NCBI GenBank assembly: GCA_016791475.1
Contig: JAEUWI010000014.1
Span: 1-64,000 of the forward strand
Length of the DNA stretch: 64,000 nt
Source of the DNA: Candidatus Hydrogenedentota bacterium
Lineage (GTDB): Bacteria > Hydrogenedentota > Hydrogenedentia > Hydrogenedentales > JAEUWI01
Direction of reading: 5' to 3'
Each line of letters starts with the position of its first letter. Positions within the stretch are counted from its first letter, which is position 1. The notes under the pieces were generated by a model. The model was given only the letters and a program-made list of their open reading frames with translations. It was not told the origin of the DNA and ran no database searches. A program made the position numbers and the translations under genes. Positions 1-8,967 of this stretch are shown in pieces.

Positions 1-1
1 T

Positions 2-55
2 CGTATGGGTCGTATGGGTCGTATGGGTCGTATGGGTCGTATGGGTCGTATGGGT
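2..55. repeat. 9-bp tandem array, 6 units
   Basis: Six perfect head-to-tail copies of CGTATGGGT lie at the left edge of the window, 25 bp beyond the stop codon of the minus-strand four-helix-bundle gene. Read in frame it would give repeated Arg-Met-Gly, but no ribosome-binding site or conserved protein is attached. It belongs to the 9-mer family that recurs across the window. Confidence 0.95.
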
Positions 56-79
56 TGGGCAAACTTCCAGTTTGCCAAA

Positions 80-643
80 TCAACCTTCTTTTTTGCGTTG
101 CTCCAAGCGGGCTCGCTTCATGCGTTCACGGATACCGCCTTCATTTATGAAGTCGCGCTCCAGTGCCCGCTTCTGTTGATCCAGCAGATAGTTCGCCTGA
201 TGAAGCAGGCAGATGGCAATGTTTACGACAACCTCGGGCGGTCGACTCTCGACAAACACTCGAAACAATTCAAAGTTGAAGGGTACTTTCTTTCCGAGCT
301 GGCGAACATATCGGGCCTCCCTGGAATCCTTGGCCCACAGGGGCAGGTCGCGTACGCGCAGAAAGTCTCTGTAGTCGACAAGCAACTCTTCCAGACTGGA
401 TCGTGCTACATTGATGAGCCGTATCTCTGTCTCCTTTGAAGTGCCTGACGCCTTCACGCCCTCCGCGATGTTCTGCTTTCCCTACCGAGCGGCCTGCACC
501 ATCTGGTCGACCGTACGATCTCCCCTGCCGAGGAAGCGTTGACAGAATCGGAACGTGATGTCAAAGATCACCTCGGTCTTCTGATAGAAGATTAGCGCCT
601 CATAATTTCCGTGAGGTGGGATAAAGCCGCCTTGCGTCATCAT
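80..643 (-). pseudogene. Four helix bundle suffix domain protein, interrupted by an in-frame TAG
   Basis: The intact downstream part (80-457, 125 codons) begins in the middle of a known fold. Reading upstream in the same frame gives a start ATG at 643 (a second ATG at 640) preceded by GGAGGG at 646-651, and 53 codons ending in MVQAAR. One TAG codon (482-484) follows, then GKQNIAEG continuing into the open part. In this family, related to 23S rRNA intervening-sequence four-helix proteins, the sequence at that point is AARSGKQNI, so TAG most simply replaces TCG by one base change. Full length would be about 187 residues. The intact ribosome-binding site and otherwise undisturbed frame suggest a recent nonsense mutation, a sequencing error or suppression. 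Many window genes end in TAG, so general recoding is unlikely. Function of the family is unknown. Confidence 0.8.
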
Positions 644-705
644 GTGCCCTCCGATTTACAGGTCTATCGAGATTCCGATAGACACTATACCACTTTCGCT
701 GCCCA

Positions 706-723
706 ACCCATAAGACCCATAAG
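706..723. repeat. Short 9-mer repeat, 2 units
   Basis: Two copies of the ACCCATAAG unit, the reverse-strand form of the CGTATGGGT family, lie between the four-helix-bundle gene and the typA terminator. Confidence 0.7.
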
Positions 724-745
724 CCCCCCCACGGATGCCCCAATT

Positions 746-780
746 CAAAAAAAACCGGCGTCTCTCAGGGAGACGCCGGT
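746..780 (-). terminator. Rho-independent terminator of typA
   Basis: A perfect 11-bp GC-rich stem (754-764 with 770-780) has a short loop. On the minus strand it is followed by a run of eight T (746-753). It sits 28 bp beyond the typA stop codon. Confidence 0.9.
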
Positions 781-807
781 CGTGGAAATGATTCAGCCAA
801 CTCAATC

Positions 808-2700
808 TCAGGCCGAAGTTCGCCTTTTCTCGTCGCGCTTGCGCTCTTCGGAATTCAGCACCGCCTTGCGAACCCGCACGAATCGCGGCGTGATTTCCGC
901 CAGCTCGTCGGGGGCGATCCATTCGAGGGCGACGTCGAGGGTCAAAATACGGGGCACGTCGAGGCCGCTGCTGTGGTCTTTGCCGGCGGCGCGGTGATTG
1001 GTGAGGGCTTTGCGCTTGGTGGGCTTGCAGGGCATGTCGCCGGGGCGGGAGTATTCGCCGATGATCATACCCTCGTAGACCGGCTCCATCGCGCCGAGGA
1101 AGAGGGTCCCACGCTCCTGGAGGTTTTCCAGGCTGTAGGACGTGCTCTGGCCGGTTTCCATGCTGACCATGGAGCCGCGCTTTCGGGTGACGACATCGCC
1201 GCACCAGGGGCCGTAGCCCACGAAGCGCGAGGCCATGATGCCGAGGCCGCGGGTGTCGGTGAGGAATTCGCCGCGATAGCCGATCAGGCCGCGGGTGGGG
1301 ATGTTGAATTCGAGGCGGACCATGCCCGTGGGCTCGACGTGCATGGCGGCCAGTTCGCCTTTGCGGCCCGCGATCTTTTCGATAACCGTGCCCTGGTATT
1401 CGCCGGGCACGTCGATGGTCAGCACTTCCATGGGCTCCAGGCGCTTGCCGTCTTCATCGCGGTGGATGATGACTTCGGGCGGGGAAACGCAGAGCTCCAT
1501 GCCTTCACGGCGCATTTCTTCGAGCAGGATGGCCAGGTGGAGTTCGCCGCGGCCGGAAACCTTGAGGGCGTCGCCGCGCTCGGTCTCTTCGACGCGCAGG
1601 GCCACGTTGGTGCGAAGCTCCTTCTCCAGCCGCGCGGAAATCTGGCGCAGCGTAACGGCGTCGCCGTCCTGCCCGGCGAAGGGGCCGCTGTTCATCATGA
1701 AATTCATGGAGACCGTCGGCTCTTCGATTTCCAGGGGGTGAAGCACCTTGTCGTAGTCGAGATCCGAGAACGTGTCCCCGATGCTGATGTCGTCGGGTCC
1801 GGCGAGGGTCACGATGTCGCCCGCGCTGACTGTGTCGACGAGTTCACTCTCGAGGCCGCGCGTGACCCAGAGGTAGGTGCATTTTTCCTGCCGGTCGCCG
1901 GTGATGTCCCACTCCCGCTGGTGGTGGAAATCGTCGTGATGGGCGAGCTTCTCGCCCAGCCACCGGGTGGACACACGGCGAAACTTCTGGCCTTTCTTGA
2001 GGCTGCCCTGGAGCACGCGGCCCAGAGCGGTTCGGCCGATGTGGTCTTTCCAGCCGATGGAGCTGACCTGCATGAGGAAGGGTGCCTCCGGATCGCCCTT
2101 GGGCGCGGGCACCTCGCTGATGATGGTCTCGAAGAGGGCTTCCATACCTTCGTGGGCGTCGTCTTCCAGATCACGCACGAGCCAGCCGGCCAGGCCGGAG
2201 CCATAGAGCACGGGGAAGTCGCACTGTTCATCCGTCGCGCCGAGTTCGACGAAGAGGTCGAAGGTCTTGTCGAGCGCCTTGTCGGGCTGGGCCTGGGGCC
2301 GGTCCACCTTGTTCACGACAACGACGGGGCGATAGCCCATGCGAAGGGCGCGGGTAAGCACGTAGCGCGTCTGGGGCATGGGGCCTTCGTTGGCGTCCAC
2401 CAGCAGCAGCACGGAGTCCACCATGGAGAGGGTACGCTCCACCTCGCCGGAAAAGTCGGCGTGGCCGGGGGTATCGATGATGTTGATCAGGTAATCTTTC
2501 CAGGTGACCGTGCAGTGCTTGGCCCGGATGGTGATACCCCGCTCCCGTTCGAGCTCGTTGTTGTCCATGACCCGCGTCGCCACCGCTTCGTTGCTGCGAA
2601 AGAGGTGCGTGGCTGCAAAAATACTGTCGATCAGCGTGGTTTTTCCGTGATCGATGTGGGCGATGATGGCCACGTTGCGGATTTTATCAATCGAATGCAT
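808..2700 (-). CDS. typA: TypA/BipA ribosome-associated GTPase
   Basis: This 630-residue translational GTPase of the EF-G-like superfamily binds ribosomes and aids 50S assembly and stress adaptation in studied bacteria. The G1 loop HIDHGKTT is at residues 15-22, the switch region at RERGITI (53-58), DTPGH at 76-80 and NKVD at 130-133. EF-G-like domains and the BipA-specific C-terminal region follow. Length is within a few residues of typical TypA. The ATG at 2700 has AAGGAG upstream with rather long spacing. The gene stands alone between a terminator at 746-780 and a 281-bp spacer without recognisable features at 2701-2981. Confidence 0.97.
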   Translation of the reverse strand: MHSIDKIRNVAIIAHIDHGKTTLIDSIFAATHLFRSNEAVATRVMDNNELERERGITIRAKHCTVTWKDYLINIIDTPGHADFSGEVERTLSMVDSVLLLVDANEGPMPQTRYVLTRALRMGYRPVVVVNKVDRPQAQPDKALDKTFDLFVELGATDEQCDFPVLYGSGLAGWLVRDLEDDAHEGMEALFETIISEVPAPKGDPEAPFLMQVSSIGWKDHIGRTALGRVLQGSLKKGQKFRRVSTRWLGEKLAHHDDFHHQREWDITGDRQEKCTYLWVTRGLESELVDTVSAGDIVTLAGPDDISIGDTFSDLDYDKVLHPLEIEEPTVSMNFMMNSGPFAGQDGDAVTLRQISARLEKELRTNVALRVEETERGDALKVSGRGELHLAILLEEMRREGMELCVSPPEVIIHRDEDGKRLEPMEVLTIDVPGEYQGTVIEKIAGRKGELAAMHVEPTGMVRLEFNIPTRGLIGYRGEFLTDTRGLGIMASRFVGYGPWCGDVVTRKRGSMVSMETGQSTSYSLENLQERGTLFLGAMEPVYEGMIIGEYSRPGDMPCKPTKRKALTNHRAAGKDHSSGLDVPRILTLDVALEWIAPDELAEITPRFVRVRKAVLNSEERKRDEKRRTSA

Positions 2701-2981
2701 GAACGAGAATTCTCCTTGGCTTTAACGATTTGGCTGCCCGGTCAGTTGAGGGATCTAGCGAAAACCGGGTGAACGGAACAGGGCCGGAACCAAAACATCC
2801 TGGCGCCCCCCTGACCGAAACGAGGCAGGGATCGGGAGTCGGCGGTTTTCGGGTAGACAATCGACGAGACCCCCGATTATACAAGGCCGGGACGCCGAAA
2901 GGCAAGTTTTCGCGGCGCGTTTCATGCGTAAGGGCAAGGAAATGCGCGTGTTAGGGCGGGGTTAGGCTCTCCCGATGCCCG

Positions 2982-3425
2982 TCAATCCGCCTGGGGCAGT
3001 TCATCGAGGTTAAGCAGGATTTCGTCCTCCAACGCGTGGGGGTCGTCCGCAATGCTTAAGAGAAGCCCTTTCAAGTACATATAGGAAACCGTGTCATAAC
3101 CGGTCAGGCGTACGCCGAAGCTCTCATGGTCTCGGGAGCACACGATGCCGCGCACTTCGATGAGCGTGTGGGTCTCTCCGACGAAACTGCAGACTACGGG
3201 AGTCCCCCGCTCCATGGGCTCGCGGTGTTCGACGCGCAGGCCGCCAACGGAGATGTCAACCACCGAAGCTTCGAAAGAAGCGCCGCCCTCGGGAACCACA
3301 GTCACAGGAAGATTTACGTCAATACGGGTGTAGGTGCGCTGGTTGTAACTGGACAATCGGGGAACTTTCCTCTCAAAGGGTAGATTCAACACCTCAGAGG
3401 CCGATGAGGCAAAAAATATGATCAA
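2982..3425 (-). CDS. PilZ-domain protein, putative c-di-GMP receptor
   Basis: A 147-residue single-domain protein. The c-di-GMP signature is complete: RTYTR at residues 30-34 (RxxxR), then DISVGG at 57-62 ([D/N]xSxxG), at the normal separation in a beta-barrel PilZ fold. The C-terminal 40 residues are acidic and Leu-rich. The longest frame starts at a TTG (3423-3425). A later TTG at residue 24 has AGAGG upstream and would start just before the PilZ motif, so the start is uncertain. No output domain is present, so it is likely to act by binding a partner. The window also encodes a diguanylate cyclase (16021-17625) that could supply the ligand. Confidence 0.88.
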   Translation of the reverse strand: MIIFFASSASEVLNLPFERKVPRLSSYNQRTYTRIDVNLPVTVVPEGGASFEASVVDISVGGLRVEHREPMERGTPVVCSFVGETHTLIEVRGIVCSRDHESFGVRLTGYDTVSYMYLKGLLLSIADDPHALEDEILLNLDELPQAD

Positions 3426-3559
3426 AATCCACGGCGTTGGTGGAATTATACCCGATGCCAGCGAATTCTGCGGCAGGCGGCGGGAGTGCGAAGAGCCGTG
3501 ACCTGCGAAGCCGAAGGTCGATACACTACCGAAGCCCTAATCACGAGGATTCCAACGCC

Positions 3560-4996
3560 ATGCGCTACCCACGAGCCTGTCTGAGCTTTTTCGCTGTCCT
3601 TACCGCCGCGCTGCCCGCTTTCGCCCCCGCTGCGCCACCGGATCGAGACACGCGCAATGCTCAGTGCCTGAAGCCCGCCGCGGCGAACCCCTTCTACTGG
3701 GAGTACAAGGGCGCGCCCGTGGTGCTGCTGGGCGGCTCGGTGGAGGACAACCTGTTCCAGATTCCCGATCTGGAGGCACATCTCGATTTGTTAAAGGCCT
3801 CGGGCGGGAACTACATCCGCAACACCCTCTCCTCTCGGGACGAAGGCAATGTGTGGATGTTTCACCAGAACGCAGACGGTAAATACGACTTGGAGCACCT
3901 GAACGAGGAGTACTACGCGCGTCTGCGGCACCTGCTGGATTTTTGCCTGGCGCGGGACATCGTCATCCAGTATGAACTGTGGGATCGATTCGACTATGCG
4001 ATGCAGTATTGGGAGAAGAATCCCTTCCGGCCAGTAAACAACATCAACTACACCGAAGAGACATCGGGGCTGCTGAACGACTATCCCGACCACCCCGGCG
4101 CCAACAAGAATCGCTTTTTTCGCACGGAGCCTGCGGAGGAAAACAATATGCTGCTTCTGAAGTACCAACAGAAGCACATCGACAAAGTGCTGGAGATCTC
4201 CCTCCCCTATCCCAACGTGCTCTATTGCATGGACAACGAGACGGGGGCGAATCCCGAGTGGGGCGCCTACTGGTCGGGCTATGTGAAGGCGAAGGCGGCG
4301 GAGATGGGGGTGGTGGCGCAGACGACGGAGATGTGGGATGACTGGAACCTTCAGGCCGAGCAGCACCGGAGCACGCTGGACCACCCGGAGATCTACAGCT
4401 TCGTAGACATGTCGCAGAACAATCACAATAACGGCGAGAAGCACTGGGGCAATCTCCTCTGGGTACGAGACTACCTGAAAGACGCGCCCCGGCCCATCAA
4501 CCACGTAAAGTGCTACGGCGCGGACGGCGGGCGCTTCGGGAGCAGCCGGGACGGCGAAGCGCGCTTCTGGCGCAGTTTGCTGGGCGGTGCGGCGTCCATC
4601 CGCTTCCACCGACCCGATTCGGGGCTGGGCCTCAGCGAGCGGGCCCAGGCAAACCTGAAGAGTGCGCGGATGTTTGCGGAGGCCTTCGATCTGGTGGGGG
4701 CGGAGCCGAAGCCCTTCGGCTACAACCTGGTCGGCACCGACGCCACGCCGGTCTACCTGACTCTCAATCGCGCGGAGCAGCAGGCCTATTACTTTCCCGA
4801 AGGTGGGGAGGCCACCTCCATGCTCGCGAACTGCGCTGGCGGCACGGTACTGCGCTGGCTGGATATTGAAAAAAGCCGGTGGCTCGATCCAATTCCGGCA
4901 GGGGGACTCTCACAGGCATTGAAGGCTCCGGACACACGCCCGTGGATTGTGATCAAGGAGCCGGAAGGCCTGCACAAGGCTGTAAAATCCGACTGA
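3560..4996 (+). CDS. Secreted glycoside-hydrolase-like protein (DUF4038-type barrel plus collagen-binding-like C-terminal domain)
   Basis: About 478 residues starting at ATG 3560, preceded by CGAGGA. An upstream ATG in frame (3437) would place 41 non-signal residues before the leader and is rejected. Residues 1-27 form a signal peptide (MRYPRACLSFFAVLTAALPA). The body resembles (beta/alpha)8 glycosidase-like proteins of the DUF4038/apiosidase-like group, with Trp/Asp/Glu-rich loops, GGNYIRNTLSS near residue 90 and the acidic segment YCMDNETGANPEWG, where a catalytic Glu may lie. The last 90 residues, with YYFPEGG and LRWLDIEKSRW, resemble the small beta domain often fused to these barrels. 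Probable export and action on an extracellular glycan are inferred; the substrate is unknown. The stop codon lies in a 9-mer repeat. Confidence 0.72.
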   Translation: MRYPRACLSFFAVLTAALPAFAPAAPPDRDTRNAQCLKPAAANPFYWEYKGAPVVLLGGSVEDNLFQIPDLEAHLDLLKASGGNYIRNTLSSRDEGNVWMFHQNADGKYDLEHLNEEYYARLRHLLDFCLARDIVIQYELWDRFDYAMQYWEKNPFRPVNNINYTEETSGLLNDYPDHPGANKNRFFRTEPAEENNMLLLKYQQKHIDKVLEISLPYPNVLYCMDNETGANPEWGAYWSGYVKAKAAEMGVVAQTTEMWDDWNLQAEQHRSTLDHPEIYSFVDMSQNNHNNGEKHWGNLLWVRDYLKDAPRPINHVKCYGADGGRFGSSRDGEARFWRSLLGGAASIRFHRPDSGLGLSERAQANLKSARMFAEAFDLVGAEPKPFGYNLVGTDATPVYLTLNRAEQQAYYFPEGGEATSMLANCAGGTVLRWLDIEKSRWLDPIPAGGLSQALKAPDTRPWIVIKEPEGLHKAVKSD

Positions 4997-5017
4997 TCGG
5001 GCGGATCCGACCGATCG
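4991..5017. repeat. 9-mer repeat, 3 diverged units
   Basis: Three consecutive 9-bp units (GACTGATCG, GGCGGATCC, GACCGATCG) of the dispersed family. The TGA stop codon of the upstream secreted protein (4994-4996) is inside the first unit. Confidence 0.65.
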
Positions 5018-5083
5018 GGGTGTCCTATCTAGTCGCGACGCTGCTGACCCAGACCCCTTCGGGCGAATAATCGTGCCCGCAGC

Positions 5084-5113
5084 TTGTATGGGACCCAGGG
5101 CGCTTTGTATGCT
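5084..5113 (+). promoter_or_regulatory. Candidate sigma-70 promoter of the AI-2E-type transporter gene
   Basis: TTGTAT at 5084-5089 is separated by 18 bp from TATGCT at 5108-5113, with the gene start at 5176. This rests on sequence match only. Confidence 0.45.
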
Positions 5114-5175
5114 TGCCGTGCGGCGGCAGGATCGGCCCCGCTTCAATGAGTTTACTTCACCCCGAGGGTAGGTGC

Positions 5176-6675
5176 ATGGTTTTAGAAGTCTTTCAGAACA
5201 AGTGGGTGCGGGCCGTGGGCCTGCTGGGGGCGATCATTGTCGTTTCCGCCGTGCTCTATCTCCTGAGCGCCGTGCTGGTGCCCCTTTTCTTCGCCTTTAT
5301 CGTGGCCTATGTTTTTGATCCGGTCATCGACAAGATCGAGACCTACAAGATCAAGGGCCGCCATATCTCGCGGGTGGGCGCGATTGTCACGCTGGTGGGG
5401 GGAATTGTTCTGGCTTCCATGCTCCTGCCGTTGTTCGTTTTTTCGAGCGTGATGGAGCAGGCCACTGAAATGATGGAGCCGGCCCGCAGGCAGGCGGCGG
5501 ACGCGGACAACATGGAGCAGCCCGGCGAGCCATTGGAAGGCGCGGCGAAGGTGGTTGCGCCCGCGCCGACTCCGGAGCTCCCCGCCCCCACTGCCGGTGA
5601 CGGAGCGACGGGAGTAACGGAGGTCAACGGTACGGAGGTGGGCGAGCGAATCACCGATCTCTTCGACGGGCCAACTCGGTCGGAGGAGGACAAAGTAGCC
5701 GCTTCCCAGTTTCAAAAAGTGGTCGCGGCGAAGTTGGAGAAATGGCTGGCTCTGGACAGCCTGGTCCGGGTGATGAAGCTGGCGGGTCCAGAGGTGGAGG
5801 ATCCCGACGCCATGGCCCTGCTGCGCCAGAAGATCGGCGAGACGGTAACGGAAGACGCGGGCGCCATCTTCAAGTCCCTCTTCCCCCAGTTCAAGGATGC
5901 GGGCAGCTCCCTGATTCGACTTCTGGGGCTGATAGGCGATACTTTCCTGCGGTCTTTTCTGTTCATAGGCAACTTTGTGCTGTTTGCCTTCGTGGCCATC
6001 TATCTGCTGAAGGACTACGACCACATTGTGGCCGCCTGCGACGACCTGGTGCCCCACCGCTACCGGAAAAAGACGCGCCGGATCATGTCCAGCATTGACC
6101 GCCAGTTGCGTTCTTTTCTTCGGGGCCAGGTGACGGTGTGCTTTTGCCTGGGCGCGATGTACGCGATTGGCTTCCTCATCGCGGGAGCGCCTTTCGCCCT
6201 GCTGCTGGCGTTCCTTGGGGCGCTGGGGAGCTTCGTCCCTTATCTGGGCCTGATCCTGACCATCGGCCCCGCGGTCATTCTGACCATGCTCCACTACGGC
6301 CCGGTGAACTGGCACGTGGGTGCGGTGCTCGCCACGTTTGTCATCTCCCAGTTTCTGGAGGGCAACTTCCTCACGCCGCGCATCGTGGGATCGCAGGTGG
6401 GTCTGGGGCCGGTGTGGGTCATCCTGGCGATTATGGTCTTCGGCAGTACGCTGGGGTTCGCCGGGCTGCTGCTGGCGGTGCCGATCGCGGCGACACTCAA
6501 AGTTATCCTTGGCGAACTGCTGGAGAACTACCGGGCGTCCGACTTCTTCTCGGGAATCGACGACGACGGGGACGGGCCGGACTCCGAGACCGAAGGTGAA
6601 AAAGGCTCCAAAGGCCGCAAGACCGGCCCGACCGCCTCTTCGGCGGGCAAGGGCCGCCGCTTGAAAAAGGTGTAG
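5176..6675 (+). CDS. AI-2E family transporter (PF01594-type)
   Basis: About 499 residues with the start chosen at ATG 5176, which has GAGGGTAGG upstream and gives the usual short N-terminus before the first helix. Membrane helices form the characteristic pattern: two N-terminal segments (AVGLLGAIIVVSAVLYLLSA and the following VPLFFAFIVAYVFDPVID), a third near residue 75, a soluble insert, then a C-terminal block with GAPFALLLAFLGALGSFVPYLG and GNFLTPRIVGSQVGLGP, both typical of the family. The soluble insert (about residues 95-240) is longer than usual, with a Pro/Ala/Glu-rich low-complexity part. Family members include AI-2 exporters, Na+/H+ antiporters and proteins of unknown substrate, so the substrate is open. 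The charged tail overlaps the end of pssA on the other strand by 148 bp. Confidence 0.9.
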   Translation: MVLEVFQNKWVRAVGLLGAIIVVSAVLYLLSAVLVPLFFAFIVAYVFDPVIDKIETYKIKGRHISRVGAIVTLVGGIVLASMLLPLFVFSSVMEQATEMMEPARRQAADADNMEQPGEPLEGAAKVVAPAPTPELPAPTAGDGATGVTEVNGTEVGERITDLFDGPTRSEEDKVAASQFQKVVAAKLEKWLALDSLVRVMKLAGPEVEDPDAMALLRQKIGETVTEDAGAIFKSLFPQFKDAGSSLIRLLGLIGDTFLRSFLFIGNFVLFAFVAIYLLKDYDHIVAACDDLVPHRYRKKTRRIMSSIDRQLRSFLRGQVTVCFCLGAMYAIGFLIAGAPFALLLAFLGALGSFVPYLGLILTIGPAVILTMLHYGPVNWHVGAVLATFVISQFLEGNFLTPRIVGSQVGLGPVWVILAIMVFGSTLGFAGLLLAVPIAATLKVILGELLENYRASDFFSGIDDDGDGPDSETEGEKGSKGRKTGPTASSAGKGRRLKKV

Positions 6676-7478
6676 AAGACGGTATCGGCGAGGCCGTAGA
6701 GCACATAGGTCGCCCCCAGGGGGAATAGCACGATTTTGGGGGATTTGCTCACGGCGTAGTGGATCACGACGATAATGACCGCATAGACGGCGAGGGCGAT
6801 GAGGGCATGGCGCGGTGCGAGCAGGAAGGACTTCATCTTGTTCTTGGGGTAGCGCACGGTGCTGACCATGAGCAGGCCGCAAATCACCGCCATCGGCCCC
6901 AGCAGGTAATAGGCGAAGGGCCCCATCTGGTAGTTGTCGAGGCGCGACTCGAAGTAAGCCAGGAAGAGCACAAAAGACGCCAGGGTACCCCCCGCCGCGG
7001 GCGACGGTAGCCCCGTGAAGTAATCGGTGCGCTCGGCCTGGAACGTATTGAAGCGGGCGAGGCGCCACGCCGCGCAGATGACGTAGAGAATGGCCATGTA
7101 GGAACCGGTGCGCCCGATGATGGATTCGGTATGTTTCGTCATCTCCAGGTGCAACGTGGGCGCGTCGGGCAGATAGGATGTAAATACGAGCACCGCAGGG
7201 GCCACGCCAAAGGTCACGATGTCGCAGAGGCTGTCGAGTTCCTTGCCGAAATCGGAGGTGCTCTTGGTGAGGCGGGCTACGGTCCCATCCAGCGCGTCGA
7301 AAATGATTCCAACGAGAATGAAGATGGCCGCCTGCTCGAATTCATTGCCGATACTGGCGAAAATACTTGCGATTCCGCAGTAGAGATTCAGGACGGTCAT
7401 GAAGCTCGCCAGCGCGTTGATGGGCTTGCGCCGGACGAGATGGCGTCGCTTGTGGGTGCGGAATCGGGCAATTTTCAT
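6528..7478 (-). CDS. pssA: CDP-diacylglycerol--serine O-phosphatidyltransferase
   Basis: A 316-residue membrane enzyme that makes phosphatidylserine from CDP-diacylglycerol and serine. The CDP-alcohol phosphotransferase motif DG-x2-AR-x8-G-x3-D-x3-D is complete (DALDGTVARL, then DFGKELDSLCD, about residues 62-88). Several hydrophobic segments follow. The N-terminus has the basic KRRHLVRRKPIN stretch common in type II PssA. The ATG at 7478 overlaps the TGA of psd by one base, indicating translational coupling. The tail beyond about residue 270 is a Pro/Ser-rich low-complexity extension encoded opposite the last 49 codons of the convergent transporter gene. Confidence 0.95.
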   Translation of the reverse strand: MKIARFRTHKRRHLVRRKPINALASFMTVLNLYCGIASIFASIGNEFEQAAIFILVGIIFDALDGTVARLTKSTSDFGKELDSLCDIVTFGVAPAVLVFTSYLPDAPTLHLEMTKHTESIIGRTGSYMAILYVICAAWRLARFNTFQAERTDYFTGLPSPAAGGTLASFVLFLAYFESRLDNYQMGPFAYYLLGPMAVICGLLMVSTVRYPKNKMKSFLLAPRHALIALAVYAVIIVVIHYAVSKSPKIVLFPLGATYVLYGLADTVFYTFFKRRPLPAEEAVGPVLRPLEPFSPSVSESGPSPSSSIPEKKSDAR

Positions 7479-8116
7479 CAGAATCGAGCCATCACGGTTA
7501 AGCCGGCGTAGACGGTCTGGTTCAGCGTCACGGTGACTTCCGTACCGGCCGGCAGATAGAGTTCAGTGCGGGAACCAAAGCGTATCATACCAAATTTCTC
7601 GCCCTTTGTGAGGGTTGTTCCCACGCCGACGGGGCAGACGATGCGGCGGGCCACTGCGCCGGAGATCTGCCGGATGGTCATGGGGCCCTTTTCCGTTTCC
7701 ATCCAGACGGCGTTGGACTCGTTCACCTGGGAGGTCTCGGGCAGCCGGGCGTCCTTGAAGGCGCCGGGGGCGTACTTGACCGCCGTCACGGTGCCGGGAT
7801 AGGGTGCGCGGTTCAGGTGGGCGTTGAAGACGGAGAGGAATATGGAAACGCGACGGGTGGGGCCGTCGTAGTGGGGGGATTCGTCCAGATCCTCAATCGC
7901 GACCACGGTGCCGTCCGCCGGGGAGACGACTTCGTGGCCCGCCGCGCTGACGGTTCGCGGGAAATCGCGGAAGAAGAGCGCCATACACACACCGAGAAGG
8001 GCGACGAGCGGGGCGAACCAGCCGATGACGGGGAAGAAGCCCAGAAGCACGGCGGCCGCGAGCACGGGGCCATAGAAGGGTAAACCCTCTTTCCAACCAT
8101 TGAACGGTTTATTCAC
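7478..8116 (-). CDS. psd: Phosphatidylserine decarboxylase proenzyme (short form)
   Basis: A 212-residue protein that converts phosphatidylserine to phosphatidylethanolamine at the membrane. Two hydrophobic segments are at residues 14-47. VVSPADGTV and NAHLNRAPYPG follow, both typical of the short PSD family. The self-cleavage site is FGMIRFGSRTELYLP near the C-terminus: cleavage at Gly-Ser makes the pyruvoyl cofactor. The start is GTG (8114-8116), overlapping the radC stop in the string ATGTGA. The gene is coupled to pssA downstream, so the two consecutive steps of PE synthesis are made together. Confidence 0.96.
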   Translation of the reverse strand: MNKPFNGWKEGLPFYGPVLAAAVLLGFFPVIGWFAPLVALLGVCMALFFRDFPRTVSAAGHEVVSPADGTVVAIEDLDESPHYDGPTRRVSIFLSVFNAHLNRAPYPGTVTAVKYAPGAFKDARLPETSQVNESNAVWMETEKGPMTIRQISGAVARRIVCPVGVGTTLTKGEKFGMIRFGSRTELYLPAGTEVTVTLNQTVYAGLTVMARF

Positions 8117-8814
8117 ATCAATTGCCTTTCTTTCAAACTTACAAATTTCATATCGCCGAAGACCACATGGTCCAGGAGGGATACCCCGAGTATCTTGCCC
8201 GCCTCGACCAGTTGCTGCGTCAGCCGAAGATCGGCCTGGCTCGGTTCGGGGTTCCCACTGGGGTGGTTATGGCATATAATAATTCCGGCGGCCGCATCGC
8301 GCACGGCCTCGCGAAACACATCGCCGGGGGCGGCCAGTGTTTCCGCGATGGAACCGCTGGACACCGTCACGACCCGGAGCACTTCGTTTTTCGTGTTCAG
8401 GAGCACGCTCTTGAAGCGCTCCGTCTCGTACTCTTTGAAATCGTACTTCAGCAGGTCGAAAACGTCCCGCGCACTGGAGATCTTGGGCCGCCCCAGGGAC
8501 TGGTGCCGCGCGAGGCGCATTCCCAGTTCCAGGGCCGCTTTCAACTCGATCGCCTTCACGCGCCCGACGCCGGGCACCTGCTGCAATTCCTGAAGACTTG
8601 CGCGCCCCAGACGACGCAAATCGCCGAAGCGCCGAATCAGCTCTTCGGCCAGTCCGACCGCGCCCTGCTTGCGGGTGCCGGTACGAAACAACACGGCGAT
8701 CAACTCGGCATCGCGCAGGGCCTCCGCACCCACCTGCTCCAGGCGTTCCCGAGGGCGATCCGTCTCCGGCATCTCCCGCACGGCCATGCTGCGAAACTGA
8801 GGTAACTCGCTCAT
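8113..8814 (-). CDS. radC: RadC family JAB-domain protein
   Basis: About 233 residues. The start at ATG 8814 is chosen because GGAGGGG lies 7 bp upstream; an in-frame ATG at 8847 lacks such a site. The N-terminal half has a helix-hairpin-helix segment (LQQVPGVGRVKAIELKAALE). The C-terminal half is a JAB/MPN domain with a complete zinc motif, HNHPSGNPEPSQAD (HxH-x7-S-x2-D). RadC proteins were first linked to DNA repair, but their role is unsettled; a DNA-associated metalloprotease or nuclease activity is usually assumed. It is the first gene of a radC-psd-pssA operon, an arrangement without obvious functional logic. Confidence 0.95.
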   Translation of the reverse strand: MSELPQFRSMAVREMPETDRPRERLEQVGAEALRDAELIAVLFRTGTRKQGAVGLAEELIRRFGDLRRLGRASLQELQQVPGVGRVKAIELKAALELGMRLARHQSLGRPKISSARDVFDLLKYDFKEYETERFKSVLLNTKNEVLRVVTVSSGSIAETLAAPGDVFREAVRDAAAGIIICHNHPSGNPEPSQADLRLTQQLVEAGKILGVSLLDHVVFGDMKFVSLKERQLM

Positions 8815-8967
8815 CCCGACCCCTCCGCGTTCAAGAAAATATCTCAAGACTGCCGATCCGACTGCGAAGGGGGAATTCTAGCACCTGGACGCCCCGCGAG
8901 TCGATGAAAAGAGACCAGACGCTTGACTGCCTATCGAGAAGAGCGCAGATGAGGTCAAATGTGGTTT

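Noticed and set aside
5-439. Plus-strand ORF beginning with repeated Arg-Met-Gly
   Set aside because: The start is only the 9-mer array read in frame, and the rest is antisense to the recognisable four-helix-bundle gene. No ribosome-binding site.
80-643. Genome-wide TAG recoding to explain the in-frame stop
   Set aside because: A normal RF1 gene is present and several clear genes end in TAG, including pdxB, ybaB and PPOX.
973-2772. 599-codon plus-strand open frame opposite typA
   Set aside because: High GC keeps antisense frames open; the minus strand encodes unmistakable TypA motifs.
5182-7068. 628-codon minus-strand open frame across the AI-2E-type transporter
   Set aside because: Composition is Arg/Gln/His-rich with no domain, and it overlaps both a clear transporter and part of pssA in other frames.
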